A stretch of 64,000 nt of DNA from Parapedobacter sp964498395 (lineage in GTDB: Bacteria; Bacteroidota; Bacteroidia; Sphingobacteriales; Sphingobacteriaceae). The position numbers and the translations under genes were made by a program. The stretch covers positions 182,461 to 246,460 of the forward strand of contig CAZCHE010000007.1 of assembly GCA_964498395.1 (NCBI GenBank), read 5' to 3'. This document shows, one piece after another, positions 1 to 9,297 of this stretch. The notes under the pieces are model-generated. The model made no database searches. It saw only the letters and a program-made list of their open reading frames with translations, and had not been told where the DNA came from. Position 1 is the first letter of the stretch; the number at the start of each line of letters is the position of its first letter.

Positions 1-947
1 ACCTCCGCACTCCATCGGGTGTAAGTTATATGCTTGAAAACAGGGAAGTGACCAAACGGATTTTTCCCGACATGCTCGCCTCCAACAATGTACGGCGAAT
101 CAGCCACTATCCCGTGCTATTACATGAAATACTCCTCGAACTGGCTTCGACACAAATCTCAAATCCCCGCGTGGTGCTCCTCACACCGGGTATCTTCAAC
201 TCCGCTTACTACGAACATTCGTTCCTTGCCCGTCAGATGGGAGTCGATTTAGTAGAGGGTCGGGATTTGGTCGTAGACAACCACAAAGTATATATGAAAA
301 CCACTAAGGGGCTCGAACAGGTGCATGTCATCTATAGGCGACTGGACGATGAATACTTAGACCCCTTGGTATTCCTCAAAAACAGTGTACTCGGTGTTCC
401 CGGCCTCATTGGCGCTTACCGCAAAGGCAATGTAGCCATTGTCAATGCCATCGGCAACGGGGTAGCCGATGACAAGGCGGTGTATGCCTATGTCCCCGCA
501 ATGATTAACTACTACCTTAACGAAGAGCCGATATTGGAAAATGTGCCCACCTACCAATTGAGTGACCCCGACGCAATGGCCCACGTGCTGGAAAACCACC
601 AAAACATGGTCATCAAAAACACCAACCAGTCTGGCGGGTACGGCATGGTGATGGGCAATGCTATCACCGAAAAAGAATGGCTGAAAGCCAAGGTAATCAT
701 CGAAAACAATCCACGCAACTATATCGCCCAACCCATCATACAACTGTCTACGGTACCATGCTTCATCAACAGGAAAATCGAACCCCGGCATGTCGACCTG
801 AGGCCCTACGCCTTATACGGCCCCAAAGGCATCAAACTGGTGCCGGGCGGCCTTACCCGCGTAGCGCTCAAAGAAGGTTCCCTCGTGGTCAACTCTTCCC
901 AAGGCGGCGGCAGCAAAGACACGTGGATAGTGGACGACGATATATAA
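1..947 (+). CDS. Circularly permuted ATP-grasp ligase, 5' end cut by window
   Basis: The reading frame is open from the window edge through the first in-frame ATG at position 30, and the residues before that ATG (PSGVSY) belong to a conserved family stretch, so the true start lies upstream. The protein belongs to the DUF404/DUF407 circularly permuted ATP-grasp family, predicted COOH-NH2 ligases that join amino acids or peptides using ATP. Visible marks are YMLENR near the cut end, a nucleotide-binding stretch VIKNTNQSGGYGMVMG, and the family's C-terminal signature SSQGGGSKDTW. It is followed by an alpha-E gene and a transglutaminase gene, the usual partners. The substrate is unknown. The family call is secure; the biochemical role is prediction. 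Confidence 0.9.
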   Translation, partial: LRTPSGVSYMLENREVTKRIFPDMLASNNVRRISHYPVLLHEILLELASTQISNPRVVLLTPGIFNSAYYEHSFLARQMGVDLVEGRDLVVDNHKVYMKTTKGLEQVHVIYRRLDDEYLDPLVFLKNSVLGVPGLIGAYRKGNVAIVNAIGNGVADDKAVYAYVPAMINYYLNEEPILENVPTYQLSDPDAMAHVLENHQNMVIKNTNQSGGYGMVMGNAITEKEWLKAKVIIENNPRNYIAQPIIQLSTVPCFINRKIEPRHVDLRPYALYGPKGIKLVPGGLTRVALKEGSLVVNSSQGGGSKDTWIVDDDI

Positions 948-975
948 GCACCTATAGATTTTAGATTTTCTCAAT

Positions 976-1914
976 ATGCTTAGTAGAATAGCCGATTCCC
1001 TATTTTGGTTGAACCGTTATATGGAACGCACACAGAGCGTGCTCCGGGTGGTGCGCAGCCACTACATCATCTCATTGGATAACGATGCCATCGGAAACAC
1101 GACTTGGAAGCCAATACTCGAAATATTTGCCCAGCTTTCCGAAGAAGAAATCGCCCAAATCGAAAAACAATCCGGGGCTGTGCTGAAAAAAATCATCCTC
1201 GATGCCAATAACCCCAACTCGATCAAGGCCATCGTCGCTAGGGCCAGGGAAAATGCCCGAGGCGTGCAAAACCACATTACCAAGGAACTGTGGGAAGCCG
1301 TCAACTCCATGTACCATCAAACCAACAAGTCTTATCTCAACCAACGGCTTTCTGGTCCCGACGCATTGGAAGTCATTGACCACCTGATGCAGCAAAGTGT
1401 ACTGTATGCCGGAATCGCAGACATTACCATGCCACGTGGCATCGGTTGGGATTTCATGAAGCTCGGCAAGTACCTCGAAAGAAGCATGGAGACCATTGTC
1501 ATCACCGATAAGCAATGCCAATTATTCGATTACGATATGCGGCAAGAACGAGACATCTCCCAATGGCGCTTCCTCCTGATGTCGCTCTCCGGTTATGAAG
1601 TGTACCTGAAAACCTACCGGACGTTCAAGCACAATAATAATATCCTCCACCAAGTGCTGCTCAACGAAGACTACCCCCATTCGGTTATCTTCTCCCTGAC
1701 GCGCCTAAGCCGCTATCTCCGCGATGTCATCAAGGATAACGACTCCTCGGAAAAACTCGCATTAATGCGTACATTTGGTCGCTTATACAGCAAAATCAAG
1801 TACATGGACCCAGAGCGATTGGAGACAATGGACCTACAAACATTTTTCAAGGAACTGCGCAACGAATTGTTGGTGTTCTATAACCAACTGGAAAAAGTCT
1901 TTTTCTCCTATTAG
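976..1914 (+). CDS. Alpha-E domain protein (DUF403 family)
   Basis: A 312-residue all-helical protein that opens with the family hallmark MLSRIADSLFWLNRYMERT. Proteins of this family occur almost only beside circularly permuted ATP-grasp ligases and transglutaminases, and are thought to act as a scaffold or accessory enzyme in the same ligation pathway. No catalytic residues are known. There is no signal peptide or membrane segment, so it is cytoplasmic. It lies 28 bases after the ATP-grasp gene and 18 bases before the transglutaminase gene, consistent with one operon. The start has no Shine-Dalgarno sequence; the spacer is AT-rich. Confidence 0.88.
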   Translation: MLSRIADSLFWLNRYMERTQSVLRVVRSHYIISLDNDAIGNTTWKPILEIFAQLSEEEIAQIEKQSGAVLKKIILDANNPNSIKAIVARARENARGVQNHITKELWEAVNSMYHQTNKSYLNQRLSGPDALEVIDHLMQQSVLYAGIADITMPRGIGWDFMKLGKYLERSMETIVITDKQCQLFDYDMRQERDISQWRFLLMSLSGYEVYLKTYRTFKHNNNILHQVLLNEDYPHSVIFSLTRLSRYLRDVIKDNDSSEKLALMRTFGRLYSKIKYMDPERLETMDLQTFFKELRNELLVFYNQLEKVFFSY

Positions 1915-1932
1915 TACCGAAAAAATCTGCAA

Positions 1933-2880
1933 ATGGCTATTTTCAAAATCCACCATATTACCAAATACGAGTACGACAACCCCGTTGTGGATAGTGTAAA
2001 TGAGGTTAGAATCTTCCCTTATGCCTGTGCCGAACAAGAACTACTGCAACTGGAACTCAACATCTCATCTACACCTGATGTGCAGGTATTCTACGACTAT
2101 TGGGGAAACAAATGCGGACTGTTCTCCCTGATTGCCCCCCATAACGCACTGACCATCGAAAGCAGGGCGATCATCCGAACCACCCTATCCAGCCAACTGC
2201 AGATCGACTTCCATAGCGATTTCAAACAGTTGAAAGCTGAAGTCGAAAACGACCTTGGACTCATCGAACTGACCTATCCGGATGCGATAAAGAACCAATC
2301 GGCGATTGACCGCATAGCGCGCGCACTCACTAAAGGGGGCGAAAGCGTTGCTGCTGCGGTGGAGAAATGCGGAGAATACATCTTCAAGCGATTCAAATAT
2401 GTCAAGGGTATCACCACCATTGAAACAACGGTAGATGAAATCCTCCAACACAAGTCGGGTGTTTGCCAAGATTTCGCGCACCTGATGCTTCAAGTGCTGC
2501 GTACCGCTGGTATTCCGAGCCGCTATGTAAGTGGTTATATCTGCCCGAATAAGAACGGCATGCGCGGAGAGGGAGCTACCCACGCTTGGGTAGAAGCGTA
2601 TATTCCCGGATACGGATGGGCAGGTATCGATCCCACCAACAATGTTTGGGTGACAAATACCCATGTCAAGCTAGCCATCGGCCGAAATTTCGACGACTGC
2701 AGTCCGGTAAAAGGCACATTCAGAGGGAATACTAAGCAGCATTTATCCGTATATGTGTCCGTGGGTTATGAAGACGGGCATGTATTTGAAGGCAGGAGTG
2801 ACGTCAAACAGCATCCGCTGCCGGCTAACGCTGCATTGGTCGTGGAAACCCCCGAACACATCGGCGCACAACAGCAATAG
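1933..2880 (+). CDS. Transglutaminase-like cysteine peptidase family protein
   Basis: A 315-residue protein with an N-terminal beta-rich domain (bacterial transglutaminase N-terminal type, about residues 1-90) and a transglutaminase/protease core. The catalytic triad is visible: Cys178 in SGVCQDFAHLM, His217 in GATHAWVEAY and Asp233 in GWAGIDPTN. Members cleave or form amide bonds. Beside an ATP-grasp ligase and an alpha-E protein, it may process or remove a peptide tag. No signal peptide is seen. It is the last gene of the set, and the next gene (nuoN) converges on it with only 24 bases between stops. The family and triad are clear; the substrate is unknown. Confidence 0.9.
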   Translation: MAIFKIHHITKYEYDNPVVDSVNEVRIFPYACAEQELLQLELNISSTPDVQVFYDYWGNKCGLFSLIAPHNALTIESRAIIRTTLSSQLQIDFHSDFKQLKAEVENDLGLIELTYPDAIKNQSAIDRIARALTKGGESVAAAVEKCGEYIFKRFKYVKGITTIETTVDEILQHKSGVCQDFAHLMLQVLRTAGIPSRYVSGYICPNKNGMRGEGATHAWVEAYIPGYGWAGIDPTNNVWVTNTHVKLAIGRNFDDCSPVKGTFRGNTKQHLSVYVSVGYEDGHVFEGRSDVKQHPLPANAALVVETPEHIGAQQQ

Positions 2881-2904
2881 CGGCTTAAGTACGGCGACAG
2901 TGAG

Positions 2905-4284
2905 CTATAATAACCCTGCTACCCAAGCCGGGTATACCCCTAAAATCACCGTGATCAATACCGCCAACAGCAATACCGCTTTGTATTCGCCAGATATGAC
3001 GATTTGATCCCGATCTATCGGCTTGAAATACATGGCGACGATCACGCGGAAGTAGTAGAAAATACCCATGGCCGCATTGATAACGGCAAGGATCACCAAT
3101 AGCACCTGGTAGTTAGCCAGTACACCGGAAAACATCATAAATTTACCGATAAACCCTGCGGTCAACGGAATACCCGCCAACGACAACATCGCAATGGCTA
3201 CGGCCAGCGACAGGTAAGGATTTTTCTTTGCCAACCCGTTAAACGCTTCGAAATGATCGCTTCCCATGGCACGCTTCACCAATATCAGGGAACCGAAAGC
3301 AATGACCGATGCCAGTGAATACGCTCCAGCGTATAGCAACACCGACCCTGCCGAAGCTGGACCAATGGCAACGATCGCAAAAAGCATATATCCGGCATGC
3401 GAAATACTCGAATAGGCAAGCATCCGTTTAAAGCTCTGTTGTACGATTGCGGTGATGTTTCCAATAAACAACGTGATAATGGTCATGACCAGCAATACCG
3501 GCACCCAAAAATCCTGCAATGGCACGAAACAGAAATAAAACAGACGGAGGAAACCGGCAAATGCAGCGGTTTTAACCACCGTGCTCATAAAAGTGGTAAT
3601 CAATATCGGAGCACCATCATACACATCCGGCGTCCAAAAATGGAATGGGGCCGCACCAACTTTAAACGCCAACCCGACAATCAACAGCAGTATCCCGGCA
3701 TAGAAAAGCGGGGAAACCGTATGGGGATTGTTAACCACATAATCCCCGATGACAGCCAAATCAAACGATCCACTAGCTCCATATAATAGGGTGATCCCAA
3801 ACAGCAAAAAACCGGTGGAAAACGCACCCATCAGAAAATATTTCAGGGCTGCTTCATTGGAGGCGAAATCTTTCTTGCGGATACCGGCCAAGATGTACAA
3901 GGCCACCGACATGATCTCTATACCGATGAATAACATGGCTAGGTTGTGGAAAGACACGACCAGCAGCGCTCCGGTCAATGAAAACAAGATAAGCGCATAG
4001 TACTCGGCCACATGTGTACTTCCCTTGTCAAAATAATCTTTGGATAAAAACAATACCAATCCCGTCACAAACACACATAATATGGAAAATGCTATGGCAA
4101 AATGGTCGAAAAGGACCATCCCGCTATACAGCGGTTGTGCATCTTTACCCCAGTCCACCACGTGGAGAACCAAGGCCGCCACAAGACCCAACAGTGAAAC
4201 CGGCAATAATGCTCTCTTGGCGTTAAATAATCCCAGATACAGCACTAATATTGCTAATAAAGACAGCGTAATAATCGCACTCAT
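2905..4284 (-). CDS. nuoN: NADH-quinone oxidoreductase subunit N
   Basis: A 459-residue polytopic membrane protein of the Mrp-antiporter-like family, with about 14 hydrophobic helices. It is one of the three proton-pumping subunits of complex I's membrane arm. Conserved pieces include IEIMSVALYILAG, KVGAAPFHFWTPDVYDGAP (lysine in a broken helix) and RMLAYSSISHAGYM. It is the last gene of the nuo operon, 59 bases after nuoM, and converges on the transglutaminase gene. Length and motifs fit NuoN of Bacteroidota. Confidence 0.96.
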   Translation of the reverse strand: MSAIITLSLLAILVLYLGLFNAKRALLPVSLLGLVAALVLHVVDWGKDAQPLYSGMVLFDHFAIAFSILCVFVTGLVLFLSKDYFDKGSTHVAEYYALILFSLTGALLVVSFHNLAMLFIGIEIMSVALYILAGIRKKDFASNEAALKYFLMGAFSTGFLLFGITLLYGASGSFDLAVIGDYVVNNPHTVSPLFYAGILLLIVGLAFKVGAAPFHFWTPDVYDGAPILITTFMSTVVKTAAFAGFLRLFYFCFVPLQDFWVPVLLVMTIITLFIGNITAIVQQSFKRMLAYSSISHAGYMLFAIVAIGPASAGSVLLYAGAYSLASVIAFGSLILVKRAMGSDHFEAFNGLAKKNPYLSLAVAIAMLSLAGIPLTAGFIGKFMMFSGVLANYQVLLVILAVINAAMGIFYYFRVIVAMYFKPIDRDQIVISGEYKAVLLLAVLITVILGVYPAWVAGLL

Positions 4285-4343
4285 GTTTTATCTATTATCT
4301 TAACCCGTTGGCAAACAAACCGCTGGAATATGCTAATGCTAAC

Positions 4344-5795
4344 TTATTTTATGACCCCCACCCTATTGATCAAATCCGTCACCGCCGCTTCTGAAATGCC
4401 CAATAGCGGCTTGGGATATATCCCGATACCAATGACCAACACCACCACAACAGCCAATACGATCCACTCCGTTCCTTTGATATCCGCAAAACCCGCCGTT
4501 CCCTCATTCACATCCCCCAACATCGCCTTCTGATACATCCGCAACATATATACGGCACCCAAAATCAAGGTCAGCCCGGCAAACGCCGCGTACCAAATCC
4601 CATATTCAAAGATACCCATCAGCAAGAGGAACTCACCAATGAAGCCGTTGGTCAACGGAAGCCCTACCGCACCCATCACAACGACCAAAAATGCTATAGC
4701 CAATGCCGGAGCGGGCTTCGCAATGCCCCCCATCGCCGACATATCCTGTGTATTCAATCGACGGCTGATAATATCAATCACAAAAAACAAACCCACCACA
4801 CTGATACCGTGGTTGACCATCTGGATCATAGCTCCCTGCACCCCCTGCACATTCCAAGCAAAAATACCGGCCCCGATCAATCCCACGTGTGCAATGGAAG
4901 AGTAGGCCACCAATCGCTTCATGTCGCGCTGTTTAAATGCGATAATGGAGGCATACACCACTCCGATGACACATAATACCAACGCCAGCTGCCCATAAGC
5001 GGCAAAACCCAGCGGCGCTACCGGAATCAACCACCGTATCACACCGTAAACCCCCATCTTGAGCATAATGCCCGCTAACAACATCGTTCCCGCCGTAGGC
5101 GCTACGGTATAGGTATCGGGTTGCCAGGTGTGGAATGGGAAAATAGGCATCTTGATGGCAAACGCAATAAAGAACGCCCAGAAAATCCAGCGTTGGGTGG
5201 CCGAGTCCAATGCCAATTGATAAAAAGAAGCCAATTCGTAATCACCGGTCGGTACTTGCAAATGCAGGTAGATGATCGCTACCAGCATCAGCAAACTTCC
5301 CAAAAACGTGTAAATAAAAAATTTCAGGTTCACCCGAATGCGATCTGCTCCACCCCACAGTGCACAGATGAAGTAAATCGGGATCAAGGCCACCTCCCAG
5401 CCTACGTAAAACGCGAATGCATCCAACGCCGTAAAAACCAACAATAAACCGGTCTGCATAAACAGGATGAGTGCGTAAAACCCTCCTTTATAGTCATGAT
5501 TAAATGCCGAAAGGATAATCAAGGGTACCAATCCATTGGTCAGCAATACCAAAGGCAAGCTAATACCATCGATACCGATATGAAAATGGATACCCAAAGA
5601 TGGTATCCACGCAAAACGCTGCTCAAACTGCATACTAGCGTCCGGCACAAAGTTCATCAAAAAAGGCACGGTAAGCCCCAATGAAACCAACGACACTAAC
5701 AATGCCAGTTGCCGGGCTGCCTTAGCCTGCTTTACAAAGGCGAGCACTAACGCACCAACTACCGGAAGTAATAAAAGTATGAATAGATTGTCCAT
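4344..5795 (-). CDS. nuoM: NADH-quinone oxidoreductase subunit M
   Basis: A 483-residue proton-pumping subunit of complex I, with about 14 membrane helices. Family signs are the helix-V glutamate region YVGWEVALIPIYFI, the lysine-bearing KMPIFPFHTWQPDTY segment and RLVAYSSIAHVGLI. It lies 29 bases downstream of nuoL and upstream of nuoN, the usual order. It translocates protons, driven by quinone reduction in the peripheral arm. No unusual feature is seen. Confidence 0.96.
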   Translation of the reverse strand: MDNLFILLLLPVVGALVLAFVKQAKAARQLALLVSLVSLGLTVPFLMNFVPDASMQFEQRFAWIPSLGIHFHIGIDGISLPLVLLTNGLVPLIILSAFNHDYKGGFYALILFMQTGLLLVFTALDAFAFYVGWEVALIPIYFICALWGGADRIRVNLKFFIYTFLGSLLMLVAIIYLHLQVPTGDYELASFYQLALDSATQRWIFWAFFIAFAIKMPIFPFHTWQPDTYTVAPTAGTMLLAGIMLKMGVYGVIRWLIPVAPLGFAAYGQLALVLCVIGVVYASIIAFKQRDMKRLVAYSSIAHVGLIGAGIFAWNVQGVQGAMIQMVNHGISVVGLFFVIDIISRRLNTQDMSAMGGIAKPAPALAIAFLVVVMGAVGLPLTNGFIGEFLLLMGIFEYGIWYAAFAGLTLILGAVYMLRMYQKAMLGDVNEGTAGFADIKGTEWIVLAVVVVLVIGIGIYPKPLLGISEAAVTDLINRVGVIK

Positions 5796-5824
5796 GTATC
5801 GCGATATAAACGTCTCTTTCTCGA

Positions 5825-7744
5825 TTAACCGTTAAAAACACCATAGGCCAATAACGCCACCACGGCAATGACCATCATGAAAATATAAAAGCCCACATTA
5901 CCGCTCTGCAAAAGCCTAATGCCCTTTCCAGACTCCCCCGCACTGCTCGCCAATCCATTGACGATACCGTCTATTCCCTTTTTATCGATCACGCGATGGA
6001 AAAATACGGAAAGTGCATTCAACGGACGCACCACCACAGTATCATATAGTTCGTCCACATAAAACTTATGATAGGAGAGCCTTGCTAGTACCCCTCGTGG
6101 AGCACCATCCGCCGCAGGTACGGTACCTTTCGACACATATTGCCGATACGCCACAACGGCCATTACAATCGCGGCCAAGGCCGATATGCCCATCAATACA
6201 TATTCGGTGCTATGTTCCAAATGGAATTCGCCGGTTTTGGCTACCGAGTCCGCAAAGACCGGCGAAAGGAAGTCGGCCAATGCATGGCTTCCCCCTAAAG
6301 CGGAGGGCACATTGAGCAAACCGCCTACAGCTGCCAATACCGCAAGGATAATCAGCGGAATAGTCATCGTAGCCGGAGACTCGTGCAGATGGCTAGCCTG
6401 TGCTTCCGTACCCCTGAATTTGCCGAAGAACGTCAGGTAAAGCATCCTGAACATATAGAATGCCGTAAACAATGCGCCGATAAAGCCAAGTACCCACAGC
6501 AATTTATTGTCCGCAAATGCGTGTGCCAAAATCTCATCTTTAGAGAAAAAACCCGATAGTGGAGGGATACCCGCTATCGCGATGGTGCCAATCAGCATCG
6601 TCAAGTAGGTCACGGGCAAATGCTTCTTCAATCCACCCATACTACGCATATCCTGTTCATCGCTCATCGCGTGGATGACAGACCCTGCTCCCAAGAACAA
6701 CAGGGCCTTGAAAAACGCGTGGGTAATCACATGGAAAAAAGCACCCGTGAAAGCACCTACTCCCAATCCCAAAAACATATAGCCCAATTGCGAAACCGTG
6801 GAGTAAGCCAATACCTTCTTAATATCATTCTGCGTAATGGCAATCGCCGCTGCCAACAGCGCGGTACAAATCCCGATAGCCGCAACCACCTGAAGCGTAA
6901 TCGGCGAAAGCGTAAATAAGATATTAGACCGCGCAATCATGTAGATCCCCGCCGTAACCATCGTCGCAGCATGAATCAATGCGGATACCGGGGTTGGCCC
7001 CGCCATCGCGTCAGGCAACCAGGTGAAAAGCGGTATTTGTGCCGACTTTCCGGTAGCGGCCACAAATAGCAACAACGTAATCAGCAGCAGTGTGCTGTCA
7101 CCCATCGCCATATTGGCTGCCTGTGGAAATATGCCGGCAAATTCCAATGTGCCGAATGTGGCGAATATCAAAAACACGGCGATAAGGAACCCCAAATCCC
7201 CGATCCGGTTCATCACAAAAGCTTTCTTAGCAGCACTGGCATAAGCCGAATTTTTAAACCAGAATCCAATAAGCAAATAGGAGCATAATCCTACACCTTC
7301 CCAACCGATAAACATCACGATGTAATTGGAACCCAACACCAACAGCAGCATAAAAAAGATAAACAGGTTGAGGAATGCGAAAAACTTCGCAAATCCGCTG
7401 TCATGCTTCATATAGCCAATAGAGTATACATGGATCAGAAATCCGATACCGGTCACAATAAGCAACATGATCGCACTCAGCGGGTCTACCAGAAACGAAA
7501 GCGATACGGAGAGACTTCCCGCACCGATCCAATCGAATATCGGTTGCGTAAAAGAAGCCGCTTCCCCCGCCTGCCGGGCGGCATAAACATCCCCAAATAC
7601 CCCGCAGCTCAACAAAAAAGACACCAGCACGACACCACTACCTACGACCCCTACCAGTGATTTTGGCAATATATTCCGACCAAGGCCATTGACCAGAAAA
7701 CCAATCAACGGCAATAAGGGAATCAACCAAATTAAATCTATCAT
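5825..7744 (-). CDS. nuoL: NADH-quinone oxidoreductase subunit L
   Basis: The largest antiporter-like subunit of complex I (639 residues), carrying the long amphipathic lateral helix at its C-terminus. The frame is open 63 bases further upstream, but that extension is hydrophilic and unlike NuoL. The methionine of MIDLIWLIPLLPL is the expected N-terminus, so the start is placed at 7744. Conserved motifs are FIGWEGVGLCSYLLIGFW, the broken-helix segment AQIPLFTWLPDAMAGPTPVS and the HAFFKALLFLGAGSVIH region. The gap before it (to nuoK) is long for this operon and holds a degenerate repeat. Confidence 0.95.
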   Translation of the reverse strand: MIDLIWLIPLLPLIGFLVNGLGRNILPKSLVGVVGSGVVLVSFLLSCGVFGDVYAARQAGEAASFTQPIFDWIGAGSLSVSLSFLVDPLSAIMLLIVTGIGFLIHVYSIGYMKHDSGFAKFFAFLNLFIFFMLLLVLGSNYIVMFIGWEGVGLCSYLLIGFWFKNSAYASAAKKAFVMNRIGDLGFLIAVFLIFATFGTLEFAGIFPQAANMAMGDSTLLLITLLLFVAATGKSAQIPLFTWLPDAMAGPTPVSALIHAATMVTAGIYMIARSNILFTLSPITLQVVAAIGICTALLAAAIAITQNDIKKVLAYSTVSQLGYMFLGLGVGAFTGAFFHVITHAFFKALLFLGAGSVIHAMSDEQDMRSMGGLKKHLPVTYLTMLIGTIAIAGIPPLSGFFSKDEILAHAFADNKLLWVLGFIGALFTAFYMFRMLYLTFFGKFRGTEAQASHLHESPATMTIPLIILAVLAAVGGLLNVPSALGGSHALADFLSPVFADSVAKTGEFHLEHSTEYVLMGISALAAIVMAVVAYRQYVSKGTVPAADGAPRGVLARLSYHKFYVDELYDTVVVRPLNALSVFFHRVIDKKGIDGIVNGLASSAGESGKGIRLLQSGNVGFYIFMMVIAVVALLAYGVFNG

Positions 7745-7813
7745 GTTTCTTAGTAATTCAAATCTCCAAATTAAAAATCTATCCTGTTGACGGTTGGCGG
7801 TAAGCAAGTAACC

Positions 7814-7852
7814 TATCCGTGCTCATCCACCGAACCCGCGTCATCCGCGTTC
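7814..7852 (-). repeat. Degenerate GCGGAT-type repeat tract in the nuoK-nuoL gap
   Basis: Read on the minus strand, this stretch of the 119-base nuoK-nuoL gap shows four imperfect units of about 9-10 bases: GCGGAT, GCGGGT, GGTGGAT and CACGGAT. Similar 'ACGCGGATGACGCGG' tracts are, to my recollection, scattered through intergenic DNA of many Bacteroidota. It is followed by an AT-rich stretch leading to the nuoL start. No coding potential is seen, and its function is unknown. Confidence 0.5.
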
Positions 7853-7863
7853 CATCATCGACA

Positions 7864-8193
7864 TCACCCCCTCAACCGGTTCAATATATTGATATCCACC
7901 GAACGGGTATTGCGGTATACCATCACGATGATGGCCAATCCCACGGCAACTTCCGCTGCTGCCAATGCCATTACGAAGAACACAAAGACCTGCCCTGCCG
8001 GATCACCACTGTATGCCGAAAATGCCGCCAACAACAAGTTGACCGAATTAAGCATCAATTCCACCGACATCATGATGATGATCACATTGCGACGGGTCAA
8101 AACCCCAATGACACCGATGGTGAAAATAATACTGCAAAACAGGATATAGTGGTTCAGCGGAACTCCCTGCATGTTTTGTACAATCGTCTCCAT
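7864..8193 (-). CDS. nuoK: NADH-quinone oxidoreductase subunit K
   Basis: A 109-residue, three-helix membrane subunit of complex I. The conserved membrane glutamate is in MMSVELMLNSVNL (helix 2), and the second is in AAAEVAVGLAIIVMVY (helix 3). Both belong to the proton-transfer path linking the quinone site with the antiporter subunits. The start abuts the end of nuoJ (next base), suggesting coupled translation. The length matches the family. Confidence 0.96.
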   Translation of the reverse strand: METIVQNMQGVPLNHYILFCSIIFTIGVIGVLTRRNVIIIMMSVELMLNSVNLLLAAFSAYSGDPAGQVFVFFVMALAAAEVAVGLAIIVMVYRNTRSVDINILNRLRG

Positions 8194-8691
8194 TTATACT
8201 TTCTTTGGATCGTTTTTAGCCAATAATACTGCCCCTACCATGGCAGTCAACAATAAAATCGAGGAAATCTCAAACGGAAGCAAAAAATCGCTAAACAATA
8301 CTTTCCCCAGATTACCTACAAGCCCGATATCAGGGTTCTTCAACACGATCGGTTCAGAGGATTCCAACACCCTGAATGAACCTGCTAGCGTCACCAACAA
8401 GCACATGCCTGCAATCACGCCCATGAATTTGACCAAATTGGATTTCAGGGGTTCGGTATCCTTGTCTAGGTTGAGTAGCATGAGTACGAATAGGAAAAGC
8501 ACCATGATGGCTCCCATATACACGATAAAATTGACCACGGCCAAGAACTGTGCGTTCAGCAGGATGTAATGTATCGTAAAGGTGAAAAACGTGATAACCA
8601 GATACAGTACGCTATGTACCGGATTCTTGGTGAAGATGGTCATCAACGCAAAAAATATGGAAAGAAAAGCCACAAAATAAAAAACACTCAT
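8194..8691 (-). CDS. nuoJ: NADH-quinone oxidoreductase subunit J
   Basis: A 165-residue membrane subunit of complex I with five hydrophobic helices. The conserved helix-3 region VVNFIVYMGAIMVLFLFVLM is present; its glycine-containing pi-bulge changes shape during turnover in other complex I enzymes. It lies between nuoI and nuoK, with the stop directly followed by the nuoK start. Nothing unusual is seen. Confidence 0.95.
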   Translation of the reverse strand: MSVFYFVAFLSIFFALMTIFTKNPVHSVLYLVITFFTFTIHYILLNAQFLAVVNFIVYMGAIMVLFLFVLMLLNLDKDTEPLKSNLVKFMGVIAGMCLLVTLAGSFRVLESSEPIVLKNPDIGLVGNLGKVLFSDFLLPFEISSILLLTAMVGAVLLAKNDPKKV

Positions 8692-8720
8692 GCCGTTTCT
8701 GTATAGTTTTAAAAATCTGA

Positions 8721-9242
8721 CTAGGTTGTAGGCGCTCCCGCTTCCTTGTAATCGAATCGGGGTTCCACCAATTTATCTTTACCGTAAATAAAATCCTTGC
8801 GCAAGTAGTCTGCCGTAACATGCGGTCCATCTAAATAGATCGCCTCTTTAGGGCATGCCTCCTCACACAGTCCACAGAAAATACAACGTAACATGTTGAT
8901 TTCGTATACGGCCGCATACTTCTCCTCCCTGTACAGGTTTTCCTCTCCCTTTTGGCGTTCGGCTGAAATCATTGTGATGGCCTCTGCCGGACAAGACAAG
9001 GCACATAGCCCACAAGCCGTACAACGCTCCCTTCCCTGCTCGTCACGCTTGAGCGAATGCTGCCCACGGAAATTCTTCGAGTAAGGTCGCGTTTCCTCAG
9101 GATACTTCACCGTCGGAATACGTTTGAAAAAATGCTTGATGGTAATGGAAAGGCCCTTGAAAATCGCTGGGAGATAAATCCGCTCCCAAAAATTCATCGG
9201 CTTTTGTTCCAGTACCTTTTTCCTGTTGCTCAACGATTGCAT
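8721..9242 (-). CDS. nuoI: NADH-quinone oxidoreductase subunit I, 2x[4Fe-4S]
   Basis: A 173-residue ferredoxin-like subunit of complex I carrying clusters N6a and N6b. Two CxxCxxCxxxCP motifs are seen: CTACGLCALSCP and CIFCGLCEEACP. It passes electrons from the NuoG side to NuoB near the quinone site. An N-terminal amphipathic stretch anchors it to the membrane arm. It follows nuoH after a 55-base gap. Confidence 0.96.
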   Translation of the reverse strand: MQSLSNRKKVLEQKPMNFWERIYLPAIFKGLSITIKHFFKRIPTVKYPEETRPYSKNFRGQHSLKRDEQGRERCTACGLCALSCPAEAITMISAERQKGEENLYREEKYAAVYEINMLRCIFCGLCEEACPKEAIYLDGPHVTADYLRKDFIYGKDKLVEPRFDYKEAGAPTT

Positions 9243-9297
9243 AGCACCTCTCTTTTTATCGAATCGCCACCCTACGCGATGGCGAAATCAAATCGCT

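Noticed and set aside
1062..1521. Long antisense frames across the alpha-E gene
   Set aside because: The plus-strand gene has clear family motifs throughout; the antisense translations have none and reflect codon bias.
7745..7807. NuoL start 63 bases upstream
   Set aside because: The extra 21 residues are hydrophilic and precede the conserved hydrophobic N-terminus.
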